64,000 nt of DNA from assembly GCF_023074185.1 (NCBI RefSeq), contig NZ_JADPKY010000012.1, positions 1 through 64,000 on the forward strand. Reading direction: 5' to 3'. The DNA is from Bradyrhizobium sp. 132. GTDB taxonomy: Bacteria; Pseudomonadota; Alphaproteobacteria; Rhizobiales; Xanthobacteraceae. The position numbers and the translations under genes are program-made. Shown here piece after piece: positions 8,303-16,705 of this stretch. The notes below the pieces were generated by a model. It ran no database searches. It was not told the DNA's origin and worked only from the letters and a program-made list of their open reading frames with translations. The stretch's first letter is position 1, and each line of letters starts with the position of its first letter.

Positions 8303-8683
8303 CTATTCGCAGACATCCACACGGCGGATACGCCAGCCTGACGGCGTCATGACGCGCTTCCGCACGACGTAGCAGCCGCCATAGCCACCATCGTCGTAGC
8401 CGGTACCATAGTAATACGGATTGCCGTAATAGGGTTGGCCGTAGCCGTAATAGCCGCCGTAGTAGCCGGCTCCGGCGATACCCGCCCCGATCGCGATTCC
8501 CGGCCAGAAGCCGCCGCCACGCCAGCCGCCGCCATGACCCCAGCCACCGCCATGGCCCCAACCGCCGCCGTGGCCCCAGCCGCCGCCACCGTGACCGAAA
8601 CCGCCGCGCGCCTGGGCCGCCTCTGGAGCCGACAGCCCGACTATCGCGACGGCCAGCGCCGCCATCATCATCTTGCGTAACAT
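8303..8683 (-). CDS. Secreted Gly/His-rich repeat protein
   Basis: The product is 126 residues. The start MLRKMMM is preceded by GGAGGA. A signal peptide ends near AAQARG. The mature protein opens with about four GHGGGW-type repeats, then a GxGxG hydrophobic patch, a Tyr/Gly-rich stretch (YYGGYYGYGQPYYGNPYYYG) and a C-terminal part with two cysteines (GGCYVVRKR ... VDVCE) that probably form a disulfide. Such small exported proteins are common in Bradyrhizobiaceae. The His/Gly repeats could bind metal, but no function is known. Confidence 0.8.
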   Translation of the reverse strand: MLRKMMMAALAVAIVGLSAPEAAQARGGFGHGGGGWGHGGGWGHGGGWGHGGGWRGGGFWPGIAIGAGIAGAGYYGGYYGYGQPYYGNPYYYGTGYDDGGYGGCYVVRKRVMTPSGWRIRRVDVCE

Positions 8684-8786
8684 CACTCGATCCTCCGCGT
8701 GGACACGCTCCACGCCTCAAAGCAGGACCAAGCTAGCGTCCCTTGGGCATTCCGGACAGCTATACTGCCTCACTTCCGCGCGAGTA

Positions 8787-9104
8787 TCAGCAGCCGCGGC
8801 AGATGCTCTTGAGCTTCTTGTCGAGCAGCCGGTTCTCGGTGTTGACGGTGGCATCAGCCTCACCTGCGCCTGTGCCGGTGCCGGTGGTGACGCCGGGCGA
8901 ACCACCAGATGATTGCGCCGTACCCAGGCTGTTGGTGCCGGGTGGCGAGGCGGGAGAGTTTGAGACACCACCACTACCCGTGCCGGTCGATCCAGCGGAG
9001 CCGGTTGCGCCGCCGGTCGCTTGCGCGAACGATACGGCCGGCATCGCCGCAAGGACAAAGATCACGAGGACGGTCTTGAGGAGGACTGTGGACAATCTGG
9101 CCAT
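8787..9104 (-). CDS. Small secreted Gly/Ser/Thr-rich protein
   Basis: The 105-residue product starts MARLSTVLLKTVLVIF, a clear signal peptide cut near AVSFAQ. An AAGGAGA ribosome site precedes the start. The mature part is a low-complexity G/S/T/A linker of about 55 residues ending in a short charged tail (TENRLLDKKLKSICRGC) with a CxxC motif. The pattern suggests an exported protein with a flexible linker and a redox- or metal-active tail. The function is unknown. Confidence 0.7.
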   Translation of the reverse strand: MARLSTVLLKTVLVIFVLAAMPAVSFAQATGGATGSAGSTGTGSGGVSNSPASPPGTNSLGTAQSSGGSPGVTTGTGTGAGEADATVNTENRLLDKKLKSICRGC

Positions 9105-9251
9105 CGGAAATTCTCCTTCGCCGGTCAACGGCCGCAGCCAAGGCCGGTTCCGGAACAAAGGCCGTTGCATCAACTTGAAAGCGGCAAGGCAGGCACGATC
9201 ATGCCCAAACCAAACGCGTTCGACGCAGCAAAACCGACAGGCGAAATCACG

Positions 9252-9416
9252 ATGACGGATCGCGATCCTCTTGCAGAGGGCGAACGTTCCGCGCGCGAGA
9301 ACATCCCGGCAGCAGCCAATCCATACCGGGACGGCAGCAACGAGCATGCGTTGTGGGCCGCCGGGCACGAGAAGGTCGCCGGCGCGATCGAAGCGAGCGA
9401 GTCCGAGGGAAGCTGA
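9252..9416 (+). CDS. Rmf/CrpP-like miniprotein
   Basis: The 54-residue protein contains AEGERSARENIPAAANPYRDG followed by WAAGHEKV. The pattern G..A...(9-10)..NPY..G......W..G resembles the small ribosome modulation factor/CrpP superfamily, in which basic or polar miniproteins bind ribosomes or nucleic acid. This assignment is by motif only. An upstream in-frame ATG at 9201 would add 17 residues; I chose 9252 because coding-type third-position bias begins there. The gene stands alone between a divergent secreted-protein gene and the convergent carbonic anhydrase. Confidence 0.6.
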   Translation: MTDRDPLAEGERSARENIPAAANPYRDGSNEHALWAAGHEKVAGAIEASESEGS

Positions 9417-9475
9417 CGCGCGGGTGTTTCTACGGTACGAAACCAAATGCCGGCCGCGCACGGCCTGCGTGCATC

Positions 9476-10006
9476 TCAGCCGATCCGTTTCAGGCCCTTG
9501 GCGAACCGAGGACCGTTGGCGGCATAGAATCTGGCTGCGCTCCCCATCTTCTGAACCTGGGCGTCGTCGAGCGTGCGGATCACGCGCGCCGGCGAGCCGA
9601 TGATCAGGGACCGTTCGGGGAACTCCTTGCCCTCGGTGATGACGGACCCGGCGCCGACGATGCTGTTGCGGCCGATCCTGGCGCCGTTCATCACGATCGA
9701 GCCCATGCCGACGAGCGCGCCCTCCTCGATGGTGCAGCCGTGCAGGATGACATTGTGGCCGATCGTGCAGTTGCTGCCGATGACGAGGGGAAAGCCGAGG
9801 TCGGTGTGGCAGGTCGAGCCGTCCTGTACGTTGGCACCCTCGCCGATCTCGATCCACTCATTGTCGCCGCGCAGCACGGCACCGAACCAGACGCTCGCAC
9901 CCGGCTTCAGCCGCACGCGGCCGATCACGGTGGCGGTCTCCGCGATGTAGTAATTGCCGTCGGCGGGAAGGTCGGGCGCCTGCCCGTCGAGCTCGTAGAT
10001 CGCCAT
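9476..10006 (-). CDS. Gamma-class carbonic anhydrase family protein
   Basis: The 176-residue product is a left-handed beta-helix protein with hexapeptide repeats. The three zinc-ligand histidines of the gamma-CA family are visible at H67 (TCHTD), H84 (IGHNV) and H89 (LHG). It resembles YrdA/PaaY/CaiE-type proteins, trimers that hydrate CO2 or have unknown substrates. It begins MAIYELDGQAP after a GGAGACC ribosome site. The next gene (10097-10426) lies upstream on the same strand. Confidence 0.92.
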   Translation of the reverse strand: MAIYELDGQAPDLPADGNYYIAETATVIGRVRLKPGASVWFGAVLRGDNEWIEIGEGANVQDGSTCHTDLGFPLVIGSNCTIGHNVILHGCTIEEGALVGMGSIVMNGARIGRNSIVGAGSVITEGKEFPERSLIIGSPARVIRTLDDAQVQKMGSAARFYAANGPRFAKGLKRIG

Positions 10007-10096
10007 GAGGGTCTCCTGTCACGCTACGACTGGCATAGCGAAACGGAGGCCTCGACGCAAAGGGCCGCCGCGCCGGCAGCTCTTAAAGCGCGCGCA

Positions 10097-10426
10097 TCAG
10101 ACCAGAACGCCGGCTGCGCGCAGCGTCATCAGGAAGAAGGTGCCGCTCATCATGCTCCAGAAGCCGGCGATGACGGTCGCCATCATCACGAACTCGACGC
10201 GGCGGCTTTCCACCTGCATGCCGCGCAGGGTGTTGCGCATGATGATGAAGGGCGCCGCGAACACCAGGAACGGAACCGCCGCGAAGGTCTTCGGCGCCAC
10301 GCCGTCCTGCAGCAGGCCGAAGCCGGCAGGCCTCTGTGCGACCGCCTGGTATCCGCTCACGAGCGCGCCCGCGAGCGCAAAACCGATGAAGATGGAGAAG
10401 AAAGTGTTGAGAGCTTCAGGTGTCAT
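10097..10426 (-). CDS. Conserved four-helix membrane protein
   Basis: The 109-residue product has three to four hydrophobic segments: FFSIFIGFALAGALVSGY, TFAAVPFLVFAAPFIIM and VMMATVIAGFWSMMSGTFFL. It resembles an uncharacterised membrane protein family of rhizobia (DUF6949-like from memory, not verified). It sits about 90 bases upstream of the carbonic anhydrase gene on the same strand. No catalytic motif is visible. Confidence 0.75.
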   Translation of the reverse strand: MTPEALNTFFSIFIGFALAGALVSGYQAVAQRPAGFGLLQDGVAPKTFAAVPFLVFAAPFIIMRNTLRGMQVESRRVEFVMMATVIAGFWSMMSGTFFLMTLRAAGVLV

Positions 10427-10647
10427 CGGAAACGGTCCGCCTTACGCAACGCCGGAGCCTTCCTGTGACAAATAGGGCTGGTTAACGCTACATTATCCTT
10501 AAGGGAAGGTTAACGCCGCCGGCCATCCCGCGCAGGCCCCTCTCCCTTTCCCGCAGCCGGCGAACGCTCCGCGAAATCGCCGCCGCGTGGCATATTCGCG
10601 GCTGATTCGTCGGCCATCGGCCGACTTCGGACTCATTCGCGCGGCTC

Positions 10648-11355
10648 ATGACGGTGTTTTCGGCAACCTCTCCTCAGTCCCCCCGAACGCGAACCCGGGC
10701 GCATGTCGTCCCGATCGTGCTCGGCGGCGCGGCCGCGGTGTGCGCGGTCGCGCTCGTCGCCTATTTGTTGTGGCCGACCTGGGGCAGTAGCGGCGCGAAC
10801 GCCCCGGACAAGCTGCCGGTGAGCGTCGGCGGTACGCTGTTCAACCTGCCGATGACAGCGATCCGCATGAAGATCCAGCGCCACTCCGGGCTGCAGGAGC
10901 GGATCGATCTCGACTTCCTGTACCCTTCGCTGGAACCGCCGGGCGCGCCGAAGCACGTCACCGCCGATAGCGTGGATGCGGCAATGCAGCCGATCGACCG
11001 CATCTTCCTGTCGATCGCCGCGCATCGCGATGCGCTCTCGCCCGAGCAGCGTACCGCCACGATATATCCGCGCTATCTCGACCAGGCTGCGGCGATGCCC
11101 GCGGACGGGCTGACGATGCGGATGTTCCGCGCCGATACGCCTTACGGCAGCGAGGATTTCTATTCTGCTGCAAGTCCCGCGCTGACCGCGCGCTGTACGC
11201 GCGATGCAGCGACGCCCGGCATGTGCCTGTCCGAACGCCGCGTCGGCGGCGCCGACCTCACCTTCCGCTTTCCGCGGAGTTGGCTCTCGCAATGGCGCGA
11301 TGCGGCGGAAGCGATGGACCGGCTCACCGCGCAGTTGCGCGGGCCGCGGCTCTAA
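10648..11355 (+). CDS. Hypothetical membrane-anchored protein
   Basis: The 235-residue product has a basic N-terminus (PRTRTRAH), one transmembrane anchor (IVLGGAAAVCAVALVAYLLW, about residues 23-42) and a periplasmic domain of about 190 residues with two cysteines (ARCTRDAATPGMCLSE) that could pair. It has good GC-biased codon use and is convergent with the DUF3126 gene 16 bases on. I recognise no characterised domain. Confidence 0.75.
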   Translation: MTVFSATSPQSPRTRTRAHVVPIVLGGAAAVCAVALVAYLLWPTWGSSGANAPDKLPVSVGGTLFNLPMTAIRMKIQRHSGLQERIDLDFLYPSLEPPGAPKHVTADSVDAAMQPIDRIFLSIAAHRDALSPEQRTATIYPRYLDQAAAMPADGLTMRMFRADTPYGSEDFYSAASPALTARCTRDAATPGMCLSERRVGGADLTFRFPRSWLSQWRDAAEAMDRLTAQLRGPRL

Positions 11356-11370
11356 CACTCGTGGTGACGA

Positions 11371-11589
11371 TTATTCCTGATCGACGAGATCGTCCTCGAG
11401 GATCGCCATCTGGAATTGGAACGAGCGATCGTCGTCCTCGTCGTCGACGAAGAGCACGCCGATGAATTCCTCGCCGATATAAACCTCGGCGGAATCATCC
11501 TTCTTCGGCCGCGGCACGACGCGGATCTTGGAATTGCCGAATACGCGCTTCAAGTACGCGTCGAGCTTCCTAACTTCCTTGACGTCCAC
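11371..11589 (-). CDS. DUF3126 family protein
   Basis: The 72-residue acidic protein starts MDVKEVRKLDAYLKRVFGN. The core VYIGEEFIGVLFVDDEDDDRSF matches the small alphaproteobacterial DUF3126 family, which has a compact alpha/beta fold of unknown function. It lies downstream of cysE on the same strand, about 150 bases apart, as is often seen in Bradyrhizobium relatives (from memory). Confidence 0.85.
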   Translation of the reverse strand: MDVKEVRKLDAYLKRVFGNSKIRVVPRPKKDDSAEVYIGEEFIGVLFVDDEDDDRSFQFQMAILEDDLVDQE

Positions 11590-11738
11590 GGTAAGTCTCC
11601 AATCGAAATCTGGGTTGGCGGGGTTTTAGGACGAGACGCGACCAACCGCCAGCATGAATTGCCAAAGAATTTGGGGACCAAAGGGCCGGAAAATCCGACC
11701 CTTCTGACAAGCTCAAAGTCCCGTCTCAGAGTCCCATC

Positions 11739-12563
11739 TCAGAGTCCCATGGCGTTGATCATCTGATCCATGGTGCGCGACGGCTCGGCGCAGCCGGCTT
11801 CGCCGACGACCTTGGCGGGCACGCCCGCGACCGTGACGTTGTGCGGCACGGGCTTGACCACGACCGAGCCGGCCGCGATGCGCGCGCAATGGCCGATCTC
11901 GATGTTGCCGAGGATTTTTGCGCCGGCGCCGATCAGGACGCCGTGACGGATTTTCGGATGGCGGTCCTCGTTCTCCTTGCCGGTGCCGCCGAGCGTGACG
12001 CCGTGCAGGATCGAGACGTCGTCCTCGATCACGGCAGTCTCACCGCAGACGAAGCCGGTGGCGTGGTCGAGGAAGATGCCGCGGCCGATGCGCGCGGCAG
12101 GATTGATGTCGGTCTGGAACACCGCAGACGCGCGGCTCTGGAGATAATAGGCAAAATCCTTGCGGCCCTTCAGCCAGAGCCAGTGCGCGAGGCGATGGGT
12201 CTGGATGGCGTGAAAGCCCTTGAAGTAGAGCAAGGGATCGATGAAGCGCGAGGTCGCGGGGTCGCGGTCGTAGACGGCGACGAGGTCGGCGCGGAAGGCG
12301 TTGCCGAGATCGGGATCGTCGCGCAGCGCCTCGTCATAGGTCTGGCGCACGAGATCGCCCGACAGCGCGGAGTGATCGAGCCGGTCGGCGACACGATGGA
12401 TCACCGCATCTTCCAGGCGGCTGTGATGCAGCACCGTCGAATAGATGAAGGTCGCAAGCTCCGGCTCGCGGTGGACGATGTCCTCAGCTTCGCCGCGGAT
12501 CCGATCCCAGATCGGATCAAGCGTTGCGAGCTTCCCTCCCGGATTGACCTGATGCACTGCCAT
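11739..12563 (-). CDS. cysE: Serine O-acetyltransferase
   Basis: The 274-residue enzyme makes O-acetylserine from serine and acetyl-CoA, the first committed step of cysteine synthesis. The helical N-terminal domain (IWDRIRGEAEDIV...) is followed by a left-handed beta-helix with the signature DHATGFVCGETAVI, ILHGVTLGGTG and AGAKILGNIEIG. The start MAVHQVNPGG was chosen; 20 further in-frame codons lie upstream without family resemblance. The C-terminal tail MDQMINAMGL would carry the contact to cysteine synthase. Confidence 0.95.
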   Translation of the reverse strand: MAVHQVNPGGKLATLDPIWDRIRGEAEDIVHREPELATFIYSTVLHHSRLEDAVIHRVADRLDHSALSGDLVRQTYDEALRDDPDLGNAFRADLVAVYDRDPATSRFIDPLLYFKGFHAIQTHRLAHWLWLKGRKDFAYYLQSRASAVFQTDINPAARIGRGIFLDHATGFVCGETAVIEDDVSILHGVTLGGTGKENEDRHPKIRHGVLIGAGAKILGNIEIGHCARIAAGSVVVKPVPHNVTVAGVPAKVVGEAGCAEPSRTMDQMINAMGL

Positions 12564-12839
12564 GGGATCTGTTCTTTCGAATTGGCTAGTTTTGCTGGCT
12601 CTATAACACAGTCTAGGCGACAAAGTCCCGACGGGCTTGCCTGAGAGTGAACAGTGCGTTGTCCCGCGACAAGTATGCCAACGCGTTGAATCACAACTAC
12701 TTATTCTGACGCCCCAAGCGGCAAGGTCGGCTCAAAATGGTCAGGGTTTCGCCAAATTCAAGCCGGGCGGCGTCAAACTATTGGTGAATTCCGCCTCAAC
12801 GGTGATTGCGGGCATGGTCCGCGCGAGGACGGAGCGGAT

Positions 12840-14219
12840 TTGACCACCACCACCACCGATCATTTGCGCGCGGGGGCCGCGGGCTCATTCTGGCTGCGGT
12901 TGGCCGCGATGGCCCTGCCGCTCATGATGATCGCACCGGCGTTCTGGAACGGCTATCCGCTGTTGCAATGGGATACCGGCGGCTATCTGGCGCGCTGGTA
13001 CGAGGGCTATCTCGTCCCGAGCCGCTCCACCGTGTTCGGCCTCTATCTGCATTATGGCGAGAGTTTTGGTTTCTGGATCAACCTCGCGGTCCAGTCGGTG
13101 GCAACGCTGTGGCTGCTGCAGCTCACCTTGCGCGTGCTCGGCCTGATGCAGACGTTCCGCTTCGTCGCGATCAGCCTGCTCTTGATCCTGTCGACCGCGC
13201 TGCCCTGGCTTGCCAGCATGCTGCTCACCGACATCTTTGCAGGGCTGTCCGTGCTATCGCTGTTCCTGCTGGTCGTCGCTGGACCGCGGACCTCCGTGCT
13301 CGAGAAAATCTCGCTGTTCGTCTTCACCGCCTTTGCTGCCGCGACCCACAGCGCCACGCTCGGCGTGCTGCTCGGGCTCTGCGTCGCCGGCTGGATGGTG
13401 CGGCCGTTGCTGGGGCGCCGGCTTCCGATCGCCGGATTGGCTCAAGCGAGTATGACGATCGTCGCCGGCGGCCTGATGCTGGTGTCGGCGAACCATGCCT
13501 TGTCGGGCAAATGGGCCTGGACCCCCGGCGGCTACGGCGTCGCGTTCGGCCGCATGATGCAGGACGGCATCGTCGCGCGCTACCTCAACGACCATTGCCC
13601 GCGCGAGCGCTACAAGCTCTGTCCCTATCGCAACGAATTGCCGGCGACCGCCGACGAATTCCTGTGGGGCAAGAGCATGTTCAACACGCTCGGCCGCTTC
13701 GAAGGCATGAACGACGAGATGGGCACCATCGTCGTGCATTCGCTCACCGACTATCCGGCGTGGCAGGCCGGCGCAGCCTTGAGAGCCATGGGCCAGCAAT
13801 TGCTGCATGTGGCGACCGGCGAAGGCACCAATGGCTGGATCCCGCACACCTATGGCGTCATCGAGCGCTACATCCCCGCGCAGGTCGCGCAGATGCGCGC
13901 GGCGCGCCAGCAGCACTGGGCTGTCAATTTCGACGACGTCAACTGGCTGCACGTTCCCGTCGCGCTGGCCTCGATGCTGGCGCTGGTCGTGTTGCTCGCG
14001 CTTTCGCTCAGGAACCGCCGGCTCGACGATCTGACATTGCTGGCGGCAACCGTCGGGCTGGCACTGCTCGGCAACGCCTTCATCTGCGGCGTGATTTCCG
14101 GACCACACGACCGCTACGGCGCGCGGATGGTGTGGGTTGCTACCTTCGTGGTGTTGATGGCACTGGCGCGGCGCTTGAGCAACGACGAACCGGCGGACGA
14201 GACCTCAGCTGCGGCGTGA
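12840..14219 (+). CDS. Polytopic membrane protein of unknown function
   Basis: The product is about 459 residues and starts with TTG at 12840 behind GGAGCGG. It has at least eight hydrophobic helices and a roughly 150-residue soluble loop between about residues 230 and 375. The loop contains paired cysteines (DHCPRERYKLCPYRNE) and many aromatic residues. The layout (membrane half, large periplasmic loop, C-terminal helices) recalls GT-C glycosyltransferases, but no DE/DD catalytic motif is certain. Its end overlaps the converging hydrolase gene by 15 bases. Confidence 0.75.
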   Translation: MTTTTTDHLRAGAAGSFWLRLAAMALPLMMIAPAFWNGYPLLQWDTGGYLARWYEGYLVPSRSTVFGLYLHYGESFGFWINLAVQSVATLWLLQLTLRVLGLMQTFRFVAISLLLILSTALPWLASMLLTDIFAGLSVLSLFLLVVAGPRTSVLEKISLFVFTAFAAATHSATLGVLLGLCVAGWMVRPLLGRRLPIAGLAQASMTIVAGGLMLVSANHALSGKWAWTPGGYGVAFGRMMQDGIVARYLNDHCPRERYKLCPYRNELPATADEFLWGKSMFNTLGRFEGMNDEMGTIVVHSLTDYPAWQAGAALRAMGQQLLHVATGEGTNGWIPHTYGVIERYIPAQVAQMRAARQQHWAVNFDDVNWLHVPVALASMLALVVLLALSLRNRRLDDLTLLAATVGLALLGNAFICGVISGPHDRYGARMVWVATFVVLMALARRLSNDEPADETSAAA

Positions 14220-14963
14220 CAGGAAATCGAGCACGCCGGTCTTGTAGACCTTGTCGCCGACCGCACGCATGTGATCGCGGTTCGGAATGTCGAGCACTTC
14301 CGAACCCGGGATGATGGCACCGAGTGCGCTCGCCGAGCCCGCGACGTCGTCGGTGCTGCCAACCGCGATCAGCACGGGCAAATCGATCCGCGCGGCCTCG
14401 TCCTTCGTCATGAGGTCGCGCGTGCCGCGCAGGCAGGCGGCGAGTGCCTTGCGGTCGGAACGGGTTTGGTCTGCAAAAGCACGAAAAGTGCGCCCGACGG
14501 GATCGGTGACGTCGTCGAGCGAGGGCGCTTCCAATGCCTTCGCCACGTTCTCGCCGGGCCCGGTGCCCTCGATCAGGCCGCCGATGCCGATGCCGCCGAG
14601 GATTGCCGAACGCAGGCGCTGCGGCTCGTTGAGGGAGAGCCAGGCCGTCATCCGTCCACCCATCGAATAGCCCATGAGATCGGCCTGCGGGATGGCGAGG
14701 TGATCCATGAGCGCGAGCACGTCGCCGCCCATGGTGGGGATCGAGTACTGCGAGGGCTCGTAGAGCTTTGCGCTTTCGCCATGGCCGCGATTGTCGAGCG
14801 CAATGACGCGGCGGCCGTTCTTGCGCAGCTCCGAAACCCAGGTCGGATAGACCCAGTTCACGTTCTTGCTGGAGGCAAAGCCGTGCACCAGGATGATCGG
14901 ATCGCCCTCGCCTTCGTCGAGATAGGCGATTTCAACGGCGCCGTTGTGAAAGCTCGGCATCAT
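14205..14963 (-). CDS. Alpha/beta-fold hydrolase
   Basis: The 252-residue protein has an oxyanion strand ILVHGFASS, LDNRGHGESAK, nucleophile elbow GYSMGG (S100), acid region VAVGSTDDVAG and terminal histidine in PNRDHM. It is close to 3-oxoadipate enol-lactonase/esterase-type hydrolases, but the substrate is unknown. The start MMPSFHNGAVEIAY fits the family length. It converges on and overlaps the preceding membrane-protein gene. Confidence 0.88.
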   Translation of the reverse strand: MMPSFHNGAVEIAYLDEGEGDPIILVHGFASSKNVNWVYPTWVSELRKNGRRVIALDNRGHGESAKLYEPSQYSIPTMGGDVLALMDHLAIPQADLMGYSMGGRMTAWLSLNEPQRLRSAILGGIGIGGLIEGTGPGENVAKALEAPSLDDVTDPVGRTFRAFADQTRSDRKALAACLRGTRDLMTKDEAARIDLPVLIAVGSTDDVAGSASALGAIIPGSEVLDIPNRDHMRAVGDKVYKTGVLDFLSRRS

Positions 14964-14996
14964 CAGTTCCGCAATCTTGAGGGGAAGAAGTCGATC

Positions 14997-16133
14997 TTAG
15001 GCCGTGACGGCAGCGCTTGCCAGAGCGGCTTCGGCTGCGATTTGGGCCCGGCGAAGTCGCCGCGTCCGTCTGCGATCGCACCAGGCCTGGGTCAGGCGCT
15101 CCGTCGTCGCCTTGATCGACGACAACAGGCCGAACAGCGTCAGGGCCGCACCAAACAGCCAGAGTGCGAGATTGAACGCGCCGCCGATCAGCAGCAGCGC
15201 GCCGCGGCCGAACAGCTTCATGATCGCGCGCGTCTTGCCGCCCTGCGCTTCCGCGAGCCGGGCCGCGCGTGCGACATCCTTGGGGCCTTCGGCGATACGC
15301 AGGCTATCCATTGCGCCGCGCGTGCCGGTCTTCTCGACGACGCGCGTGACATCCTTGCCGAGCCGAACCAGTGCGCCGGCCTTCTCGGCGTGGAACGCGG
15401 CTTTGATCGCACTCGCGGTCTGACCCGGCCGCAGCACCGAGCCGGAGGCGACCGCGTTCTGGAGCATCGGGGTATCGACGACCTCGCGCGCGGACCGGCC
15501 GGCCCATGCCGCGAGTCCTTCGCCGAGTCGCCCCACCTTGCGCGCGTCCTTCAGCAGCGTCAGCCCGGCGCGCACCGGCGCGGCGCCGCCGACGGAGACG
15601 TAGGTCACGGCCGTGACCGCGAGACCAGCGGCCGCAAGGCCCAGCACCAGGCGATCGGTCTCCTCGCCCATGGCGAGATGCTTGCCCTCGCGGACGACGT
15701 CCCTGATGTCGCCGATCACGAAGAGATCGCCGGCCACGGTTCCCGACAGGCTCGCAACATCGTCCGCGTTGCCGGTGACGAGCCCGGCGGCAAACCGTTT
15801 TGCGAAATGCGAGGTGGAATTTTCGTCTTTGACCGCGTCGCTGACGCGGCTCAGGAGGTCGTCAGGCAGCGCGACGTTGCGGTCGTGCGCCAACGCGACA
15901 AAACTGTCCGCGAGATCGGCGTCGCCCGATGCGAGCGCGGCCTCGATGTTGCTCTGAATCAGACGATCGTTTTGCCGCAGCAGCGCATCGAGCTTGAGTT
16001 CGGAGAGCGCGGCGGGATCCTCCTGGGCGGCCAAAATCGCGCCGGCCTCGCGCGCATGCGGTGCTACCTGCGCGAGCATGAAGCCGCATGCCGCAATACC
16101 GGTCAACGCTGTGCTGATTCGCAGCCATTTCAT
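14997..16133 (-). CDS. Hypothetical membrane protein
   Basis: The 378-residue product has an N-terminal helix (ISTALTGIAACGFMLAQV) that may be an uncleaved signal. A helical soluble region of about 120 residues follows, then hydrophobic segments (RLVLGLAAAGLAVTAVTYV and ALLLIGGAFNLALWLFGAAL) and a very basic C-terminus (CDRRRTRRLRRAQ). I chose the start MKWLRIS because the 30 upstream in-frame codons look non-coding. No known domain is recognised. Confidence 0.7.
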   Translation of the reverse strand: MKWLRISTALTGIAACGFMLAQVAPHAREAGAILAAQEDPAALSELKLDALLRQNDRLIQSNIEAALASGDADLADSFVALAHDRNVALPDDLLSRVSDAVKDENSTSHFAKRFAAGLVTGNADDVASLSGTVAGDLFVIGDIRDVVREGKHLAMGEETDRLVLGLAAAGLAVTAVTYVSVGGAAPVRAGLTLLKDARKVGRLGEGLAAWAGRSAREVVDTPMLQNAVASGSVLRPGQTASAIKAAFHAEKAGALVRLGKDVTRVVEKTGTRGAMDSLRIAEGPKDVARAARLAEAQGGKTRAIMKLFGRGALLLIGGAFNLALWLFGAALTLFGLLSSIKATTERLTQAWCDRRRTRRLRRAQIAAEAALASAAVTA

Positions 16134-16440
16134 GCGGAAAACCTGGACGGTCCTGAGATCGTTGATGCCTTGACGGTTCGTCTTTCGTCGCAATTGCGCT
16201 CGCCCACCGACATAGTATGCCAAAGTTGCGACACAACGTCCCCGACGAAAGAAGGGCTTCTCTCAAGCCGCAAGATTGTGTCGAATTTGCATGAGCAAAA
16301 CGAGCATGGGGCAATTGCGGACTTTCGGTTCCGCTGGACTAGCAATCATCTTGACCCGCCAGTATGGTCCGCGGCGCCATAATGATGCCGCGTCTGTCGT
16401 GATTGTATCTGCTGCCATTGCCACTCCAGGATGAACTACG
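16134..16440. other. Divergent intergenic region, nothing assigned
   Basis: About 300 bases between the hypothetical membrane protein (-) and the zinc-finger gene (+). It is relatively AT-rich and must contain both promoters. A TTGACC at about 16352 is the best -35 candidate, but no well-spaced -10 follows it. No gene or repeat was recognised. Confidence 0.35.
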
Positions 16441-16686
16441 ATGTCCGACCATGTCGTCCCGCACTTCCATAACGATGCCGGTGTCCCCGTCATCGAAATC
16501 GGCTCGCAAGAGTTCATGTGCGTGGGCGCCAACCCTCCGTTCGACCATCCGCACGTCTTCCTCGACCTCGGCAACGACAACGAGATCATCTGTCCCTACT
16601 GCTCGACGCTGTACCGCTTCGCCGCCGACCTGAAGGCGGGCGAAGCCCGTCCGCCGGAATGCGTCCTGAAGGACAAGGTGGCCTGA
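16441..16686 (+). CDS. CHCC zinc-finger protein (NDUFS6-like)
   Basis: The 81-residue protein has the zf-CHCC pattern: C27 (EFMCVGA), H36/H38 (FDHPHVFLDLG), C51 and C54 (ICPYCSTLYRF). This is the zinc site of the mitochondrial complex I subunit NDUFS6 and its alphaproteobacterial relatives. The probable role is a complex I-associated or other zinc-binding accessory protein. An FAD monooxygenase gene follows 19 bases downstream on the same strand, so the two are likely co-transcribed. Confidence 0.9.
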   Translation: MSDHVVPHFHNDAGVPVIEIGSQEFMCVGANPPFDHPHVFLDLGNDNEIICPYCSTLYRFAADLKAGEARPPECVLKDKVA

Positions 16687-16705
16687 CCGCTGCCATCGGT
16701 CAGGG

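Noticed and set aside
8435..8680. Plus-strand Ala/Pro-rich frame
   Set aside because: It is the complement of the GHGGGW-repeat gene, which has a signal peptide and ribosome site.
14271..16382. 703-codon open frame on the plus strand
   Set aside because: It is antisense to the hydrolase and membrane-protein genes, with a composition rich in Arg, Gly, His and Asp and no domain; a by-product of high GC third positions.
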